Source: Isoetes taiwanensis
Taxonomy: Eukaryota; Streptophyta; Lycopodiopsida; Isoetales; Isoetaceae
NCBI GenBank assembly: GCA_021234155.1
Contig: JAJEKV010000041.1
Location: 1,616,447 to 1,680,446 of the forward strand
Length of the DNA: 64,000 nt
Reading direction: 5' to 3'
Under the pieces are notes generated by a model. That model searched no databases. It was not told where the DNA came from and saw nothing but the letters and a program-made list of their open reading frames with translations. Position 1 is the first letter of the stretch. Each line of letters starts with the position of its first letter. Positions 43,904-56,355 of this stretch are shown piece after piece. Made by a program: the position numbers and the translations under genes.

Positions 43904-46900
43904 CTGAGTAGATCCGGCGAGCAAAATTCCATCTCGGACTGGTATAAGGATGACTTATTTTTGTGGTGCTTTAACCTCGTCATCAAAAAATTAGAAGTCA
44001 TGCTGAAACAAATTTATAGCTACAGAAAGCTCACACCATGATGCTCATCTGGGGCATCTGGCATCTGGCTTGGAGCATCTGTAGGATCTTCACATCTTAG
44101 AACAGCTTCCTGCAAAAGCACGGCTCCTTCATCTGCATTAACCGAGGAAGAGGTTTCTCTTGAAGCTGGGTCTGGATGACCGAGAGTTTACAGGCAGCAT
44201 CCAGTTTAGAGCAGTCACCGGGATATGCTAGGCATATGCCAGCATATACCTAGATATGCCGACATACCCACATAAACGAGGGTTTGCCCCCCTAGGGGCA
44301 ACCCAAAAATCGAATGTATGATATGAGATAAGTTGCAGTAAAGAAAATGGATAAGTTGCATAATCAAGGATTCATTTTGGTCGTTAAAGCTCATATTTCA
44401 GGTTAGATTATTGTGTGATTTCATCACATGCTATAGCATTGCTGGATTTTCTGATTGACATGGAAGAGAGCTAGAAGAATGTTTTTTTTTGGAAACATAG
44501 AACATTTCCAAGACATATAAATACTATATTTTGCATATCTTACATCCACTTTTGCCCTTCAATTAAATCCATTGTTGCTTATGTACTTGTCCTATTGTTT
44601 AAATTTGGTTTTTCCGGGGTTCCGAAAACTTTTTAGAATTTTTTTCCAGGTTAGTTTTCTAAGGTTTAGAAGCTTTTAGCAGCCGAAAAAATTTACAGGT
44701 ACTCCAAAAATCGGGTGTTGTGGTTTTTTCATATGATTTCCAAACTCTAGGTTATGGGGATGCCTTATCCATTCCATTCCTTCCCCGGATGCCTTCATCC
44801 TTTCTGCACCTGTCGATGCATGCACGTTGGCACTTCAACGCATGCATTATTCATAGTCACATTTGTAAATTTCCATCAGTCTGTGTAACAGGTGGTATTT
44901 TGCACTTTGAAGTGGATGGATTTGCCTATACATTGCAATTCCGGCCATTCTCTTGGCTTGCAAGCTGCCGCAATGGATATTATGAGTCCAACAAGCTGCT
45001 GGAATGTTATTTTGCATATGAAGATTACGTACTTTGTACATTGTGTACCTTCTAAACTGTGCTGATGTTGTTTTAGGTTGAAGTCTTTTGTTGTATTCCG
45101 GTGGATTTCGGCACCTTTTCGTCTGTAAACTGGGGAAGGTTGAGAACTCCCAAATATTGTGCCCTTGGTTTAGCAAATACTCCGGTGATGCTATTGATCT
45201 GCATAAGATGGCCGCTCCAATTGTTCTTCCAAATAATTGATGTCCAGAAGATTGAATTGCAGAGGTACTGCCTTCTGCATTATGATTAAGTTTTAGCTAT
45301 CTTATCTCTGTCTCCTTTTTATTTAGCATCATATGTTGTCTGATTCAACAGATCTTTTCTGATGCCATCGGCAGTTTTGATAAGGAAATTTAAGGAATTC
45401 AAAGGCAAGATCAACCAGCTCTATTTCTGATATGTATCATATTTCTATTGCGCTCTCTCAAATTCAAATTCTATTCTATTGCTCTCTTTTATTTCCAATT
45501 TTTGTAGAAGGGTATATGGAAGCTCAATCACATTTTAGATTCTGCTATTATGTTGCTCAGATGTAATGTATAAGATTTGTTAGATCTTTTTTGGAGTTGG
45601 TGAAAGATGTAAATAAATTCGTTATTGGATTTGTTCTATATGTTATTTTGATGCCTTGAATGCTTAGTTTAAAAGTCAGAAATATGTTTGGCCTTTTAAG
45701 ATCTATAGACTATTTTAGCAAGAAGGTACTTTATCTGTTATTCATGTTTATGACATCTTTGGCTTAGCCTATTTGGTTGGGCAGGCAATTATTTATTCTT
45801 TGCACTTGGCAGGCGCAGAACGACACAATCTCTTAAGAAAAAAGGTAATTATTAGATCAGATATATATTTTAATTTTTTATAGATTTGGCTATGGAAAGG
45901 GTTATACGAGTTATATTTCATCCCTGAAACATTTTCACCTTCTACATGTCATGTTTGGGAATTTTAAAGTTGCTATTCGATGTAGATTATGGAGATCAGT
46001 AGTTGTATTTTTAGTTTAAATCCTGAACATTTTTAGATTTTGCAATATCTTTCATCCATCCATTGCCTCATTGTTGTCATAAATGCCACATTTTTAGCTC
46101 CCTTTTTGAAATTGTATCCTTCCTCAACGTGTTTCTATTGAAGTTCCTTGGAAGCAATATATTATGATACATATAATTAAAGGTCAGAAACTCAGTCTCC
46201 TCAGCAGGGTTATTGCAATTTTATCAGGTCAGAAGATCAGTCTTCTTAGTTGACTTATTGTATTTGAATCATGTTTTCTAGCTGTCTCATTCTATCCAGT
46301 CTCCTTGGCAAACTTATTGTATTTGAATCAGGTTTTCTAGCTATTTCATTCTATTAAACATTGTTAAAACAGTCATGGGGCATTCAGCAAATGGCAATAG
46401 GCAAAAGTATACGACCTTGCAGCGTCATTTTTCTACTTGAATGATACAGAAAAATGTTGGTTGTGCCTCAATGGGCATGGAGGATTACATTTTGCCTTTC
46501 GTGCTACACAAGAACAAGCATATCAGAACTGTTTGAGGATGTTCGAGGCATTGTTGAACTCCATATGGACATGATCAAGGACGTTCTAGATCACCTCCAT
46601 CAGACATCTTGTAATGGTATGGACAGTCCATTTGATTGCACATTGGATCTTTGACACCTCTTAAATTTCTATAGCATATATTTGATATAAATACTTTGTG
46701 TCCTTGATTTCATATCTCATAACCAATCATCCTAGATACCAATCCGGCTTTCTCGAAATTCATCATTAAGCATTGCTATTTTCAAGCACTATAGCCTGAT
46801 TGTTTTTGTAATTTATATCTTAGATATGTTGTTCAATAAGAAAGAAGTGAATTGTCTCTCTCTTTTCATTGGTAGGCAAGTAAACCAGCATTTTTGGTCT

Positions 46901-47913
46901 TGGCTTCTGAACAATGATCATCTTTGGCATTTATAGATTTTCATAAAATCACTTTGTAGATATAGGATGCGCATCAAGCGGGTGAAAGGATTATCTGAAT
47001 CAAGGTAAATTTCTGTTTTTGATTTCTGGTGGCTGAGCATCTTATGGTTATCTAGCATACTCTGGCCCATTGTAATGTCTTTAGATGCATTGCAGTCAAA
47101 GTGGTATCTCTTTGTTGTGTTTAGGTTTGTCAACATATGCCAGACGATTTTATCATGATAATTGATTCTTCTGGACATTTTAGTGATAGTCTGCTATTTC
47201 ACAGTATAATGAAATAGCTGGTTTTATTATTGAAATAATAAAAGCATTGGATCCAATGCATATGGCATTTTCTACATACCTAAGTTCATATCTCCAAATA
47301 GCAACATTTCCACCCGTATTTTCAGAGAAAGTGCCTATTCAAGGAACATCATCCTAGAATTTTTGCTTATAGATCCACCAAAATGGCAGAAGAGTTCAAT
47401 TTTATTCCCTAAGAAAGACGTCCTCTTTGATACTAGGATTCTAGAGTTAGGATGGAAACCCTAGACCAATGACTTTGTCTTAAGACCATTCTGGCCCTAG
47501 AAAACATCCAGACCAAAGTAAGAGTCTTATATTATGAATTATAAATGTACAGGTGTTATCAGTTGTTGGATTCCAAATCAAATGAGATTGTTGTTCCACA
47601 AAATGCGTTTGTAACATTCAACATGATGCCACATATAAGGTAGAGGTATTTTCATGAAATATGTTATGATCCATGATTTTCATGAGTTATTGATGGTAAA
47701 ACTGGTCTGGATGATGTTTTCAGTCAAAATTACGTACATTTAATGGGTATAATTATGAAGTAGCTTTTAGTGTAGTGACTAAGAGATGACTGACTGGCAT
47801 GTAATCTTTATGAATTGACTGTTTATTTAAACAATTATACAGCATAATGATTGACCATTGTATTCTTTCTTTGCTTTTTCGGCATTTAATTAATGCGCAT
47901 TTCAAATACTCAG
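43904..47913. other. Unassigned DNA
   Basis: No supported gene. Imperfect tandem repeats at 46190-46350 (TCAGTCT-CTT-...TTATTGTATTTGAATCA-GTTTTCTAGCT). Open frames at 44720-45055 and 46381-46600 have plausible splice-like borders but no recognised protein family. Confidence 0.45.
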
Positions 47914-48030
47914 TTCTGTTCCAGTCATCGAGTTTGGGTTTGGCAAGGATGAGACTACTCATGAACGGGGGCATGTTTCCTATCCTCATGCTTTGGAGCT
48001 CGTGCTTTGGAGAATGCAGCTTATATTCAG
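47914..48030 (+). other. Possible unrecognised exon
   Basis: A 117-base stretch bounded by CAG on the left and AG|GTTCC on the right is open in one frame: VPVIEFGFGKDETTHERGHV, then SYPHALELVLWRMQLIF. The composition looks protein-like, but I cannot place it in a family and found no neighbouring exons that join it in frame. Confidence 0.2.
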
Positions 48031-50570
48031 GTTCCTTCAAACCTTGCTATCGAATTTGAAGGGCCTTTTTGTGCAAGGATGTGTTCTCATTCTTTTCATC
48101 CATCTTCGTTCTGGTTGATTTTGCAGGATGCAGGAGCAACAACATTCGTTTGCAAATAGGAGCAATGCCACGATTTTTTACTTAGGGTTTTAGGAGGCAA
48201 TGACGATCTACTCTGTTTTAGCTTTTCTTTAAGGTTTTCATTTAGAAAGTACTTTTCATTTGTGTCTTTTGTGCCCATCATCCGAGCTAGCACATGCCAT
48301 AATCTTGCAGACTTTCATATTTTATGGAAGCTTCTATATCTGCATTAACAACTCTGATGTGGAAAGCTACGTACTGAAACCTTGGCATCTTGCTGGTCCA
48401 GTCGTTTTTAGATTTGGATAGAAGAAGTTTGCAGAGTTGCTAGCACGCTTTCTTAAGGCCATTTTCTCATGCTTATGTGGATCAGTTTCTCATTCCTTAA
48501 TTTTTTGCTTAAAATTCTTTGTATCTTCTATTCTCTTTACCCGCGTCAATGCTTTACTGCAGGGAAATGCAAGTTTTTTTCTAACACAGTTTTTTTGCTC
48601 ACTATATGCAGGACTCAGTAGTGCAAGTTCAAAGAAGAATGAAAGTTAGGATATCAAGCTTTTCCAGTTCACAACCTAGATTCCCAAAAGCTAATTTGCA
48701 TGAATTGTGGAGCATCTGAAGCATTCTTATGTAAGTCATACGAGTCTTTTTTTTTTTATGCTTCTAATGTGATTTATCTGGAGTCTGATCAATTGATTGC
48801 ACATCTGTTACAGACCACTTCTCTTCCATGGGATCAAATTTCTTTGTATTTTCTTTTATTTTTAAATGCAGACCTATTGTTGATTACTTTTTAGTTTGTT
48901 TGTTCAACTATGTAAATGCTTTACTATTTTAGTTGAGATATCAGTTTCTTTTCCAAAGCCTGTGGTGAGGCTTAAAATGATGTTTGTTGGGGCCTTTCTC
49001 TGAAGCTCTGACATGTAGGAGAATGAACAGCAGACTAATCCTGGGTGAGTTTATTTTGCATGCTACTAGCTTCGGTAGAACTTTCTATGTTTTGCATTTG
49101 TTCAAAACAAATGCAGGTCGTGCAAGCTTGCAAGTTTCATCGTACTTTTCTATGGTATCCCATGTGCGTTCTTTTCCTTTCATTAATATTTGCATTATTT
49201 CTATCAGGTAGAGCTTTCTGTGTTTTGCATTTGTTTTGAAACGCAGGTCGTGCAAGTACGTTGGATAACCTGTTGCAAAGATGTTATTGATGGACACTAT
49301 GCATAAAAGCCCAAGAGCTATGTTCTCAATCACAGTATTGGACATATCCTTTTGTATTAGGACGAATCTGGATAATTCATGTAGAGCTTGGGGAATTGAT
49401 GAGGTCATCATTCTCAGGCCTTTATTTGGGTTTGTACAAATTGGTTTGAACTTCATCATTACCATGTATTCATGTCATTTGTTGGGTGCTGAAGAATACT
49501 ACTACCAAGATCTTCCAATGCAATACTTTGCAATCCTCAAAGGGGACGCCAGAATGTGAATGTGCTAATATGTAAAATATATGGGTTGCTTTCTAAAGTT
49601 ATAGACTAAGGTTGACTCCATGCACATTGCCGTAGCATATGAGGACCCATATTTAATGAAAAAAATGAGAAGTACATTCTTTATTGTAGCAAAGAAAACA
49701 AAGATAGGATTTATAGCTTTCAATTGGTTCGTCATTCCAAAATAGAGAGTTGAAATTCAAAGTCATGTAACTTGCCATTTTAAATATTAAATGGCATCTT
49801 GAATAAGTCTCCATCAGCGTCACAAATTTATAGTGCACTAAAAGTTAAATATGATGCTTTCCCATACTAACAACAATGCATTTCATGTTTGAAGCGCTCT
49901 CACCCTATTTCCCATCCAAAAACAATGCTTTCCATCATATCCTTCCACAATAAAAATTTGTATTTCTCACTTCACTACTACTTCACATCTCTATTTGACT
50001 TATTTGACTAAAGGTGTCTTCACGAAAGAGATCAAAATTCTAGGTATAAGGTTCTATGCATCTAGATGCCATTGATGCATGAGGTATATATGATCACATG
50101 ATAAAATCATACTACAATTAGAGTTTAGTTTAATCAAGATGTGGCTTGATTGTAACTTGAAGAACGGTAATTAATGATTTGCATCCCAACCTTTTGAAAA
50201 CAAGGGGTGTATTGTTAAAGTTCTTCAATCATTATGCTTCCTTAGCTTAGTCTAATGAAATATAGAGATTGTGAGCGACTATTTTTTCCCATACATGATT
50301 TTACATGAGGGTATCGTAGCACATCTGCTTTGATTTATTCCCTTGCTCAGCAGATCAAAATGTGGCATCCTAAAGGTCCATAGCCACCAATCTCAAATGA
50401 TATTGCCACAAGTTAATCTAATATTGGATGAGTGACCTCAAGCTATGGAGATCCATAAAACTTTGTGAGGACATCTAATGCCCTCCTTGATCCAGTTACA
50501 ATGTTCGTTCTATTCAATATCCAGCTACAAGATTCAGTTCTACACAATGGTTATTTATCTTCACCACTAT
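48031..50570. other. Unassigned DNA, probably including the body of the Helitron ending at 50634
   Basis: No gene called. A direct repeat with TTTTGCATTTGTT and CGCAGGTCGTGCAAG-like blocks occurs at about 49085-49135 and 49215-49258. No Helitron protein motif is visible. Confidence 0.45.
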
Positions 50571-50634
50571 GCCTCCACCAGACCACCTCTTTAAATTAGT
50601 ACTAAAGCCCGGCAACGCCGGGCACCATAACTAG
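50571..50634 (+). mobile_element. Helitron 3' terminus (plus orientation)
   Basis: Perfect hairpin GCCCGGC-AAC-GCCGGGC (50607-50623), ACCATAA, terminal CTAG (50631-50634), next base T. The last 28 bases are identical to those of the terminus at 2627, and the upstream CCACCTCTTTAAATT block matches the other ends. Confidence 0.87.
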
Positions 50635-50635
50635 T

Positions 50636-52358
50636 CAAGGGATAAGATGCTTTGTGCTCATGTTAAACTACAAAGGGATGGGATGAGGGGATACTTCCTG
50701 CAAGTCCTATTGGGAATCAATCTTCTCTGCCCCTATTAATCTGCAAAGGATGGAATCAATATTGTATTAAAGCTATTATGAAATATAAGGAATGACTCAA
50801 TTAAGTTATTTCTTTTTCCAATTATTTGAATCTATTTGTGACTTGTCTTGTTTGGATAAATTTATTGCACGTCGATTTCTTCAAAGTATGGAGGTGCATG
50901 AACCATAGATGAGGTAGCATTTAGGATAGGATGGAAAAAATTCACATTATTTACTTTGGAAATATAGTACGATAACACAACATCAAGATGGCATGTACTA
51001 TCCATTACAATGTAATCCATGTTATGTAAATACTCCTCAATTGTTGAGCACTTCTTTAAACGTGAAAATATTAGCAAAAAAAAAGACCATAAAACTTCAT
51101 GGCCGCATATTGGAAAGGAAATAAGGCTTGGTGCATTGTTTTATTTGGGGATAGTTTCAAATATGTTTCACAAAGATGCCATTGTAGATGGATGCATTAT
51201 TATAATACGCATGAACACAAAAAGGTAGGTGCTTAAGTTTGAAAACTACATCTGTGATCGAATTGCATTAACTGATTGCGGCCATTGTGTTAGCAAGTTA
51301 AGCAAAGCTAGCCCATACTTGTAAATGCAAACAATCAAAAGTGCCATGTCATTTTGGAAGAGAATCATGTTACTTATAGAATACAAAACGTCAGTGCAAA
51401 ACAACAGTCGCAATCAAGTCAAAATCAATAGAAATGGCAGTAGCAAATATCCTAAGGGCATTTGGTTCTAGTTGATGAGTGCTCAATGAGCAATGTGACT
51501 CTTCGGCTTAAGGCTCATCAATAGATTAGGTTACAATTATGAAGACAAAATAATAGTGAATTTAGGTATGCATGTTGGCTAGCCACAATTGCTATATATA
51601 GACATATACATACATTCTTTGAACATTTTCATTGAAGGTGTAAAGAGCACAAAGAGAGTTGTATGAAATTAAAGATACTACTAATTCCATAGTTTCCATA
51701 GTTGTGCTCCACATCTTCTCAAGCATTATAAATCCTCCCTCTTTCTTCCTCCATCGCTAATTCATAAACCGTGGTTGCAGATGATGCTACCGATTCTAAA
51801 ACCCATAATGTATTTTTATTCGACTTCAAAACGACAAGGTACAGATTCATTTCTTAGTTTTGGCCACATTTTCTGTTTGCTAATCACAAAGAACTTTGTT
51901 TTCTAATTCTATTACAATGTGCCATGGTGATTGCAGGCATAATCTAAGTATAGTTTTTCAATTTGGGCCTAAAGCCCTCTAGGATTTGCTTAACAACAAT
52001 TGTAAATGAAAATAAATGCCCAGGGCCTGAAGCAATCCTGCAAGAAGCCTTTTCTTTGAGCATTGACAAGCATGAGATGGGTCTGGTATGTTTAAACCTT
52101 GTCCCTTGCTTTTCGAGTCTTCTATATCCTAAAATAAAGAGGCCAATTCAAAACAAGTCTTTGAATGATACTGTTCTGGTCCTGCTATGGCATGTTTTGA
52201 CTTTCTAAATGTTAGAGGTAGACACCTTCATTTTGAAAAAATTAATTACCTGTCTATGTTAAGGTGTATTTGTATAAATATGCTTAACATTCCAGCAGCT
52301 TTAATGAAATAGCTTAGACTAGGTTGCTAGATTTCTTAGCTCACTTAATACTAAAGAC
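50636..52358. other. Unassigned DNA
   Basis: No recognised gene. A short protein-like stretch at 52021-52083 (PEAILQEAFSLSIDKHEMGL) is bounded by an AG and a GTATGT but is too short to judge. Confidence 0.45.
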
Positions 52359-52823
52359 ATGACAATCTTCTCTATTCCGAAGGAAAGGATCACAAATGAC
52401 ATCCAAAGGGACGATCCAGGACCTCCAGAACAGGATTATGGCCAATGGTACGGGGAGTACCCCGAGCGGGATGGTGATGATTACGAGGTGGGGGAACCTG
52501 CAGAAGAGGGAGAGCCTTATGATCCAGGCAAGGGATTGGAAATCATCAACATTCTCCGTGAACGTGCTTACGAGGATCTGCAGCAAACTCTTCGTCGAAC
52601 ATGGGACTATTGGGACATGACAAGGCATGAAGCTTTTGCTGATGCCAACGATCACTTGTGGCAGATTTTCTATGCACTAAGGAGGCTCTTTAATCTCCTT
52701 ATCATTAGCCCCACGCTGGACTACCAACCTGTTATCGTCCAGGCCTGGGCTCACTACAAGTTAGTGAGAGCTGTACGCGAGAGCGTTCGCTACTCTATCT
52801 TGTACCCTTTTGCGCAGCCCTAG
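52359..52823 (+). CDS. 154-aa acidic/helical protein of unknown family upstream of gag
   Basis: An uninterrupted frame from ATG to TAG, MTIFSIPKERITNDIQRDDP at the start. Residues 15-55 are strongly acidic and rich in Gly, Pro and Tyr (EYPERDGDDYEVGEPAEEGE). From about residue 58 the sequence looks helical, with aromatic clusters (RRTWDYWDMTRHEAF, LWQIFYALRRLFNLL) and ends SVRYSILYPFAQP. There is no signal peptide or clear membrane segment. The local GC content is well above the flanks and like that of the gag frame that begins 258 bp downstream on the same strand, so both may belong to one retroelement. I do not recognise the family. The lack of any stop contrasts with the other decayed elements here. 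Confidence 0.6.
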   Translation: MTIFSIPKERITNDIQRDDPGPPEQDYGQWYGEYPERDGDDYEVGEPAEEGEPYDPGKGLEIINILRERAYEDLQQTLRRTWDYWDMTRHEAFADANDHLWQIFYALRRLFNLLIISPTLDYQPVIVQAWAHYKLVRAVRESVRYSILYPFAQP

Positions 52824-53081
52824 GCCCGATCTCCTCAGTTTTGTTTCTTTTGCTTTTGTTATGTGTGAGTTCAAGAAATGTCCAATGTATAATACATGTT
52901 TCTGTATTATATCACTTTCAGTTTTGTCACTACCAATTTAATGATCTCTAATGTAACGACTGTTCTTACTTATAATAAAAATCCTTACTATTGTACTCTT
53001 TTATGTATTCTCTCTAAATACTATCCGAAATGATATTTTCTGTGAGACTTGATGTCACTATAATTCTGCTTATACCTTTTT
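52824..53081. other. Spacer between the 154-aa ORF and gag
   Basis: AT-rich. It contains TATAATAAAAATCC at about 52969-52983, which could serve as a polyadenylation signal for the upstream ORF. TATAG at 53091-53095, just inside the gag frame, could also be a 3' splice site. Confidence 0.4.
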
Positions 53082-54262
53082 ATGCTCGATATAGACGGTG
53101 CACGCAACGCCGCCTGGCAGACACCCTCGAATGCCAGTAGACTAATACCTGAGCAGGAACTGATATTGATGAAGAGACAATTAGTCGAGTTACAAACTTA
53201 TGTGTTGAGTGCCAACCCACCGCAGCATGTACAGGAGGATGGACCGGAGTTACCTCCGTTACCGCCAAGCCCACCGCCACAGCAGCCACTTGCACCTGAA
53301 CCAGACCCCGTGCCTGCACAAAAGAGGCACCACTCCAAACGTTGTCGCAGTTCCTCCAAGGATAGTGCCACCTCCTCACAATCAGCCACTTCTGTGTCCT
53401 CTGAGTCGTCGGTATCATCTGGGGACCATGCAAAGCGCCGGGACAAGGAGTACCGTAAAACAGTTGATACGACCATCACTAGTATATGGAAAAATAGGAA
53501 GCTGGCCCAGTTTGATGGGAAATCTAGAGACGGCCTGAATGCGGAGTCCTGGCTAGACGAGATGAAGAAGTTTGGAAAATCCTATGGTATGACAGAAAAG
53601 GATACAGGAAAGGTTGCCACCACAAACCTTACCGGAGCTGCCCGTATTTGGTGGAATGGCTATGCCAGAGCCAAGCATCTGGACAGAAGCAGGTGCAAGT
53701 TCAAAAAGTTTGCCAAAGCCTTTAAGTCGCATTATGTGCCTCGTGCGCACAAATGCCAACAGATTCAAACTTTTTATCGGTTGGAGCAGAAGGGTATGTC
53801 AGTTCAGGCCTACACTGATGAATTCATGCGCTTGAGGCTATATGTGCCAGGAATGAATGAAAAGAGGGCGGTGGAGGGCTACATTGAAGGGTTGGCCCCA
53901 TCAATTAAACGAATGGTTAAGGCCATAGACCCAAAATCAGTTGCAGAGGCTGAGGCTAAAGCATTAAGCCTGGAGGAGAACACACCAAGAAACCAGTACC
54001 AGCGTCCTGCCTCTTACTCGCAGCCACGCCCGTACACACCTTACAAGGGCCGTTCACCGAGTCCGGGCCCCTCTCAGCAGAACTCAAACGGCCGCCAGGA
54101 AAAGAAAGTCACCTTCAACATGTCCGACAAACCGAATAATGTCGGTAAAGAAGTTCGGAACCTCTTACAGTCTATTCCCAAAGAGGCTCGATAACAGCTC
54201 CGCCGAGATAAGGCATGTTACAGGTGTATGCGGCCCGGGCACTTCATGCAGAATTGTCCTTA
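53082..54262 (+). pseudogene. LTR-retrotransposon gag with one nonsense codon
   Basis: The frame is open for 370 codons (53082-54194). After a Pro-rich segment (LPPLPPSPPPQQPLAPEPDP) and a Ser/Lys-rich segment comes the capsid: KLAQFDGKSRDGLNAESWLD (53500-53559), GAARIWWNGYARAKHL, KFAKAFKSHYVP, LEQKGMSVQAYTDEFMRLRL (about 53788) and RAVEGYIEGLAPSIKRMVK. A basic linker follows. A TAA codon at 54192-54194 interrupts the frame, which then continues QLRRDKACYRCMRPGHFMQN with a complete CX2CX4HX4C zinc knuckle (about 54219-54257). The element is cut soon after; no protease or RT is present. Gag would package the element RNA in cytoplasmic particles. Except for the single stop this is the least decayed retroelement frame in the window. 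Confidence 0.85.
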
Positions 54263-54372
54263 TGTCACGCTCATCCTCGAGCATCCAAGACTATATCATG
54301 TCACAATGATTACCAAGTCTTTGCAAATTACCCATGCATATAGGCACCCATGGAGACTCGAACTCGAGACCT

Positions 54373-54541
54373 GCTCTAATACCAACTGTGACGTTCCTAA
54401 CCGACATGCCCTTAACCAACTGGGCAAAACCATCTAAATGTTTATGAGTAGTCGCTTCTACCCATTTATGTCGGTGTCTCGAGAACGCCCCACAGGCACA
54501 TTCAAGGTTCGAATACTCGAGTCTATCATTGGGCCGTTACA
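54373..54541 (-). mobile_element. Short LTR-like unit with initiator-Met PBS (TRIM-like)
   Basis: On the minus strand a unit from 54541 to 54387 begins TGTAACG and ends CGTCACA (155 bp, TG...CA with inverted ends). Two bases later comes TGGTATTAGAGC (54384-54373), one mismatch from the canonical PBS complementary to initiator tRNA-Met. A tRNA-like A box (TTGCCCAGTTGG, about 54429-54418) and a B-box-like GAGTTCGAGTC (about 54367-54357) are also present, so a tRNA-derived SINE is an alternative. No second LTR is seen. Confidence 0.5.
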
Positions 54542-55736
54542 AGTTATATGTCCTTTTCAAATGCTTTTGGATTCTATGCATACACATTTGAATGTGAATA
54601 ATCCAGAACGTGCCTTTGTTTATTTTATAGAATATTTTCATTGATTTGTGGTTGGCTTTCATTGTAGAGAGCAGTAAGTGGATGGCTCGTATCAATGACG
54701 TGTTGTTAAATGCAAAATTATAAAATTGTTCAATCCATTGTACGATCTGAATCCCATATGGAATTTTATATGTGCAGCTTGCAGATGTCTTTGATTGCAT
54801 ATCTCATATAGCCTCGATTCTTTTGTCAATAGTCTTTACCATGAGGATCTGTTACTATAGTATATATAGCAATCTTTATGTATTTAATTCCATTCTTTCT
54901 GTTGTTTTAATTGCCTTAGTCTAGAGCATCAGAATTTAAACATGCATTATCCATGTATTTAATTCATTTCATAGCATCAGAATTTAAACATGCATTATAC
55001 ATGTATTTAATTCATTTCATCTGATATTGTGCCTCTACTCTATTCATGTTGAAAATGATATCCGTCCTTATTTTTCCAGGCTATGCTTTGAAAGGCTAGA
55101 CTTTTAATTGCCATTGCTGACTTAGTAAAGATATTCTTTCATATCTTTAGTTTCCACAAGTCCTTTTTTGGGTACTTCAAAGTCCCAAATTTGGACATTC
55201 TTGTTGTTTATATTGTAATTGCACAATGTCAACATGCTGAGTGTGTGTCTTGACTCACAAGTAGGCTGGGAGATATGACGATACAACTTGTTCATTAGTT
55301 GTCTCTAAGTTCTCGAAACATACGTATCGTAGCATGCATTAGAATGAACACTTCGCGGCATTCAATTTCTCGGGATAAGTTGAGTTTAGGTCAGATGGGC
55401 AGACCTAAGGTAGACAGTCAATGACATTGTTTCAATGTATCCAAATCGAACTATTGTTTATCATCGCAGCTCTATTCGTACATGAAATTGAATTGATACT
55501 TTCACTCACATAGAGTCACATGGTCGTCATTGTGGATCGAACATATGCATGTATTTTGCACTCACTTTTCTCACCCTATTGTAGTCGAGTTTTTGTGCCT
55601 TCATGCGGTCACCTCCATGGTAATTGATGGGCCTTTATGCCTTTCGGTGATTACCCCATGCCAATGGCCTAACCACCTACTTATAATTGTTATGCATCCT
55701 CCTATTTTTTAAAGCTTAAATGTTGACGACACTATT
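54542..55736. other. Unassigned DNA
   Basis: Nothing coding. Contains the 48-bp tandem duplication listed below. Confidence 0.5.
54925..55020. repeat. Tandem duplication, 48 bp x 2
   Basis: Units 54925-54972 and 54973-55020 start AGCATCAGAATTTAAACATG and differ at one base. Confidence 0.95.
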
Positions 55737-55796
55737 CTAGCCAACAATGAAACGACCACCTCTGCAAATTGTTATTAAGCCCAACAACGCCGCCAG
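55737..55796 (+). mobile_element. Truncated Helitron 3' end
   Basis: TCTAGCCAACAATGAAACGA and following bases match the sub-terminal region at 2556-2600, and GCCCAACAACGCC corresponds to a damaged hairpin. The CTAG terminus is lost, so this is an old copy. Confidence 0.65.
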
Positions 55797-56355
55797 ATGG
55801 ATATCCACCTGCCAGAGTTTTTGAAAGGGTCTTTTTGATATCCACTTGCCAATGCATACTGCAACTACAGGCTACAATGTTTAAGAACAAAGCTAATGTG
55901 CTTTGCTTCTTCTGTACCACCATGTGCTGCCCAAATTCCGGTATAATAGAATAAGTGCTTGCATGTGATCTTTGTAAAGAATTATGATTTTGTTTTCGTT
56001 TACCATCAATTCTTTCAATTAAATAAAGTACATTGTCCAGGATGCTTTTATTTGAAATATTTTTAAAGTTGGCGAGCTTCATCAATTCCTTAAGCATACG
56101 TTTGTTGCATTGCACTAGAGCAGAGCTTCACCATCTAAAACAATTGAGTGTTATATTTGGTGGACATATCTAGATTGACTATGAAATAACAAACTCAAAT
56201 TGCATCTACAAACTGCTAAAATGCAGGACAGTAAGTATCAATTTTGCAGTGCTTATTGACTAAATTACATATATGAAGAGTTCTTTGCAAAATAAAGGGA
56301 TCCAAGAAGCTCTATGTGAAAGCTTAAACTTCTGAAACAAAAACATAGAAAGACG
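55797..56355. other. Unassigned DNA
   Basis: No gene or repeat family recognised. Confidence 0.5.
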
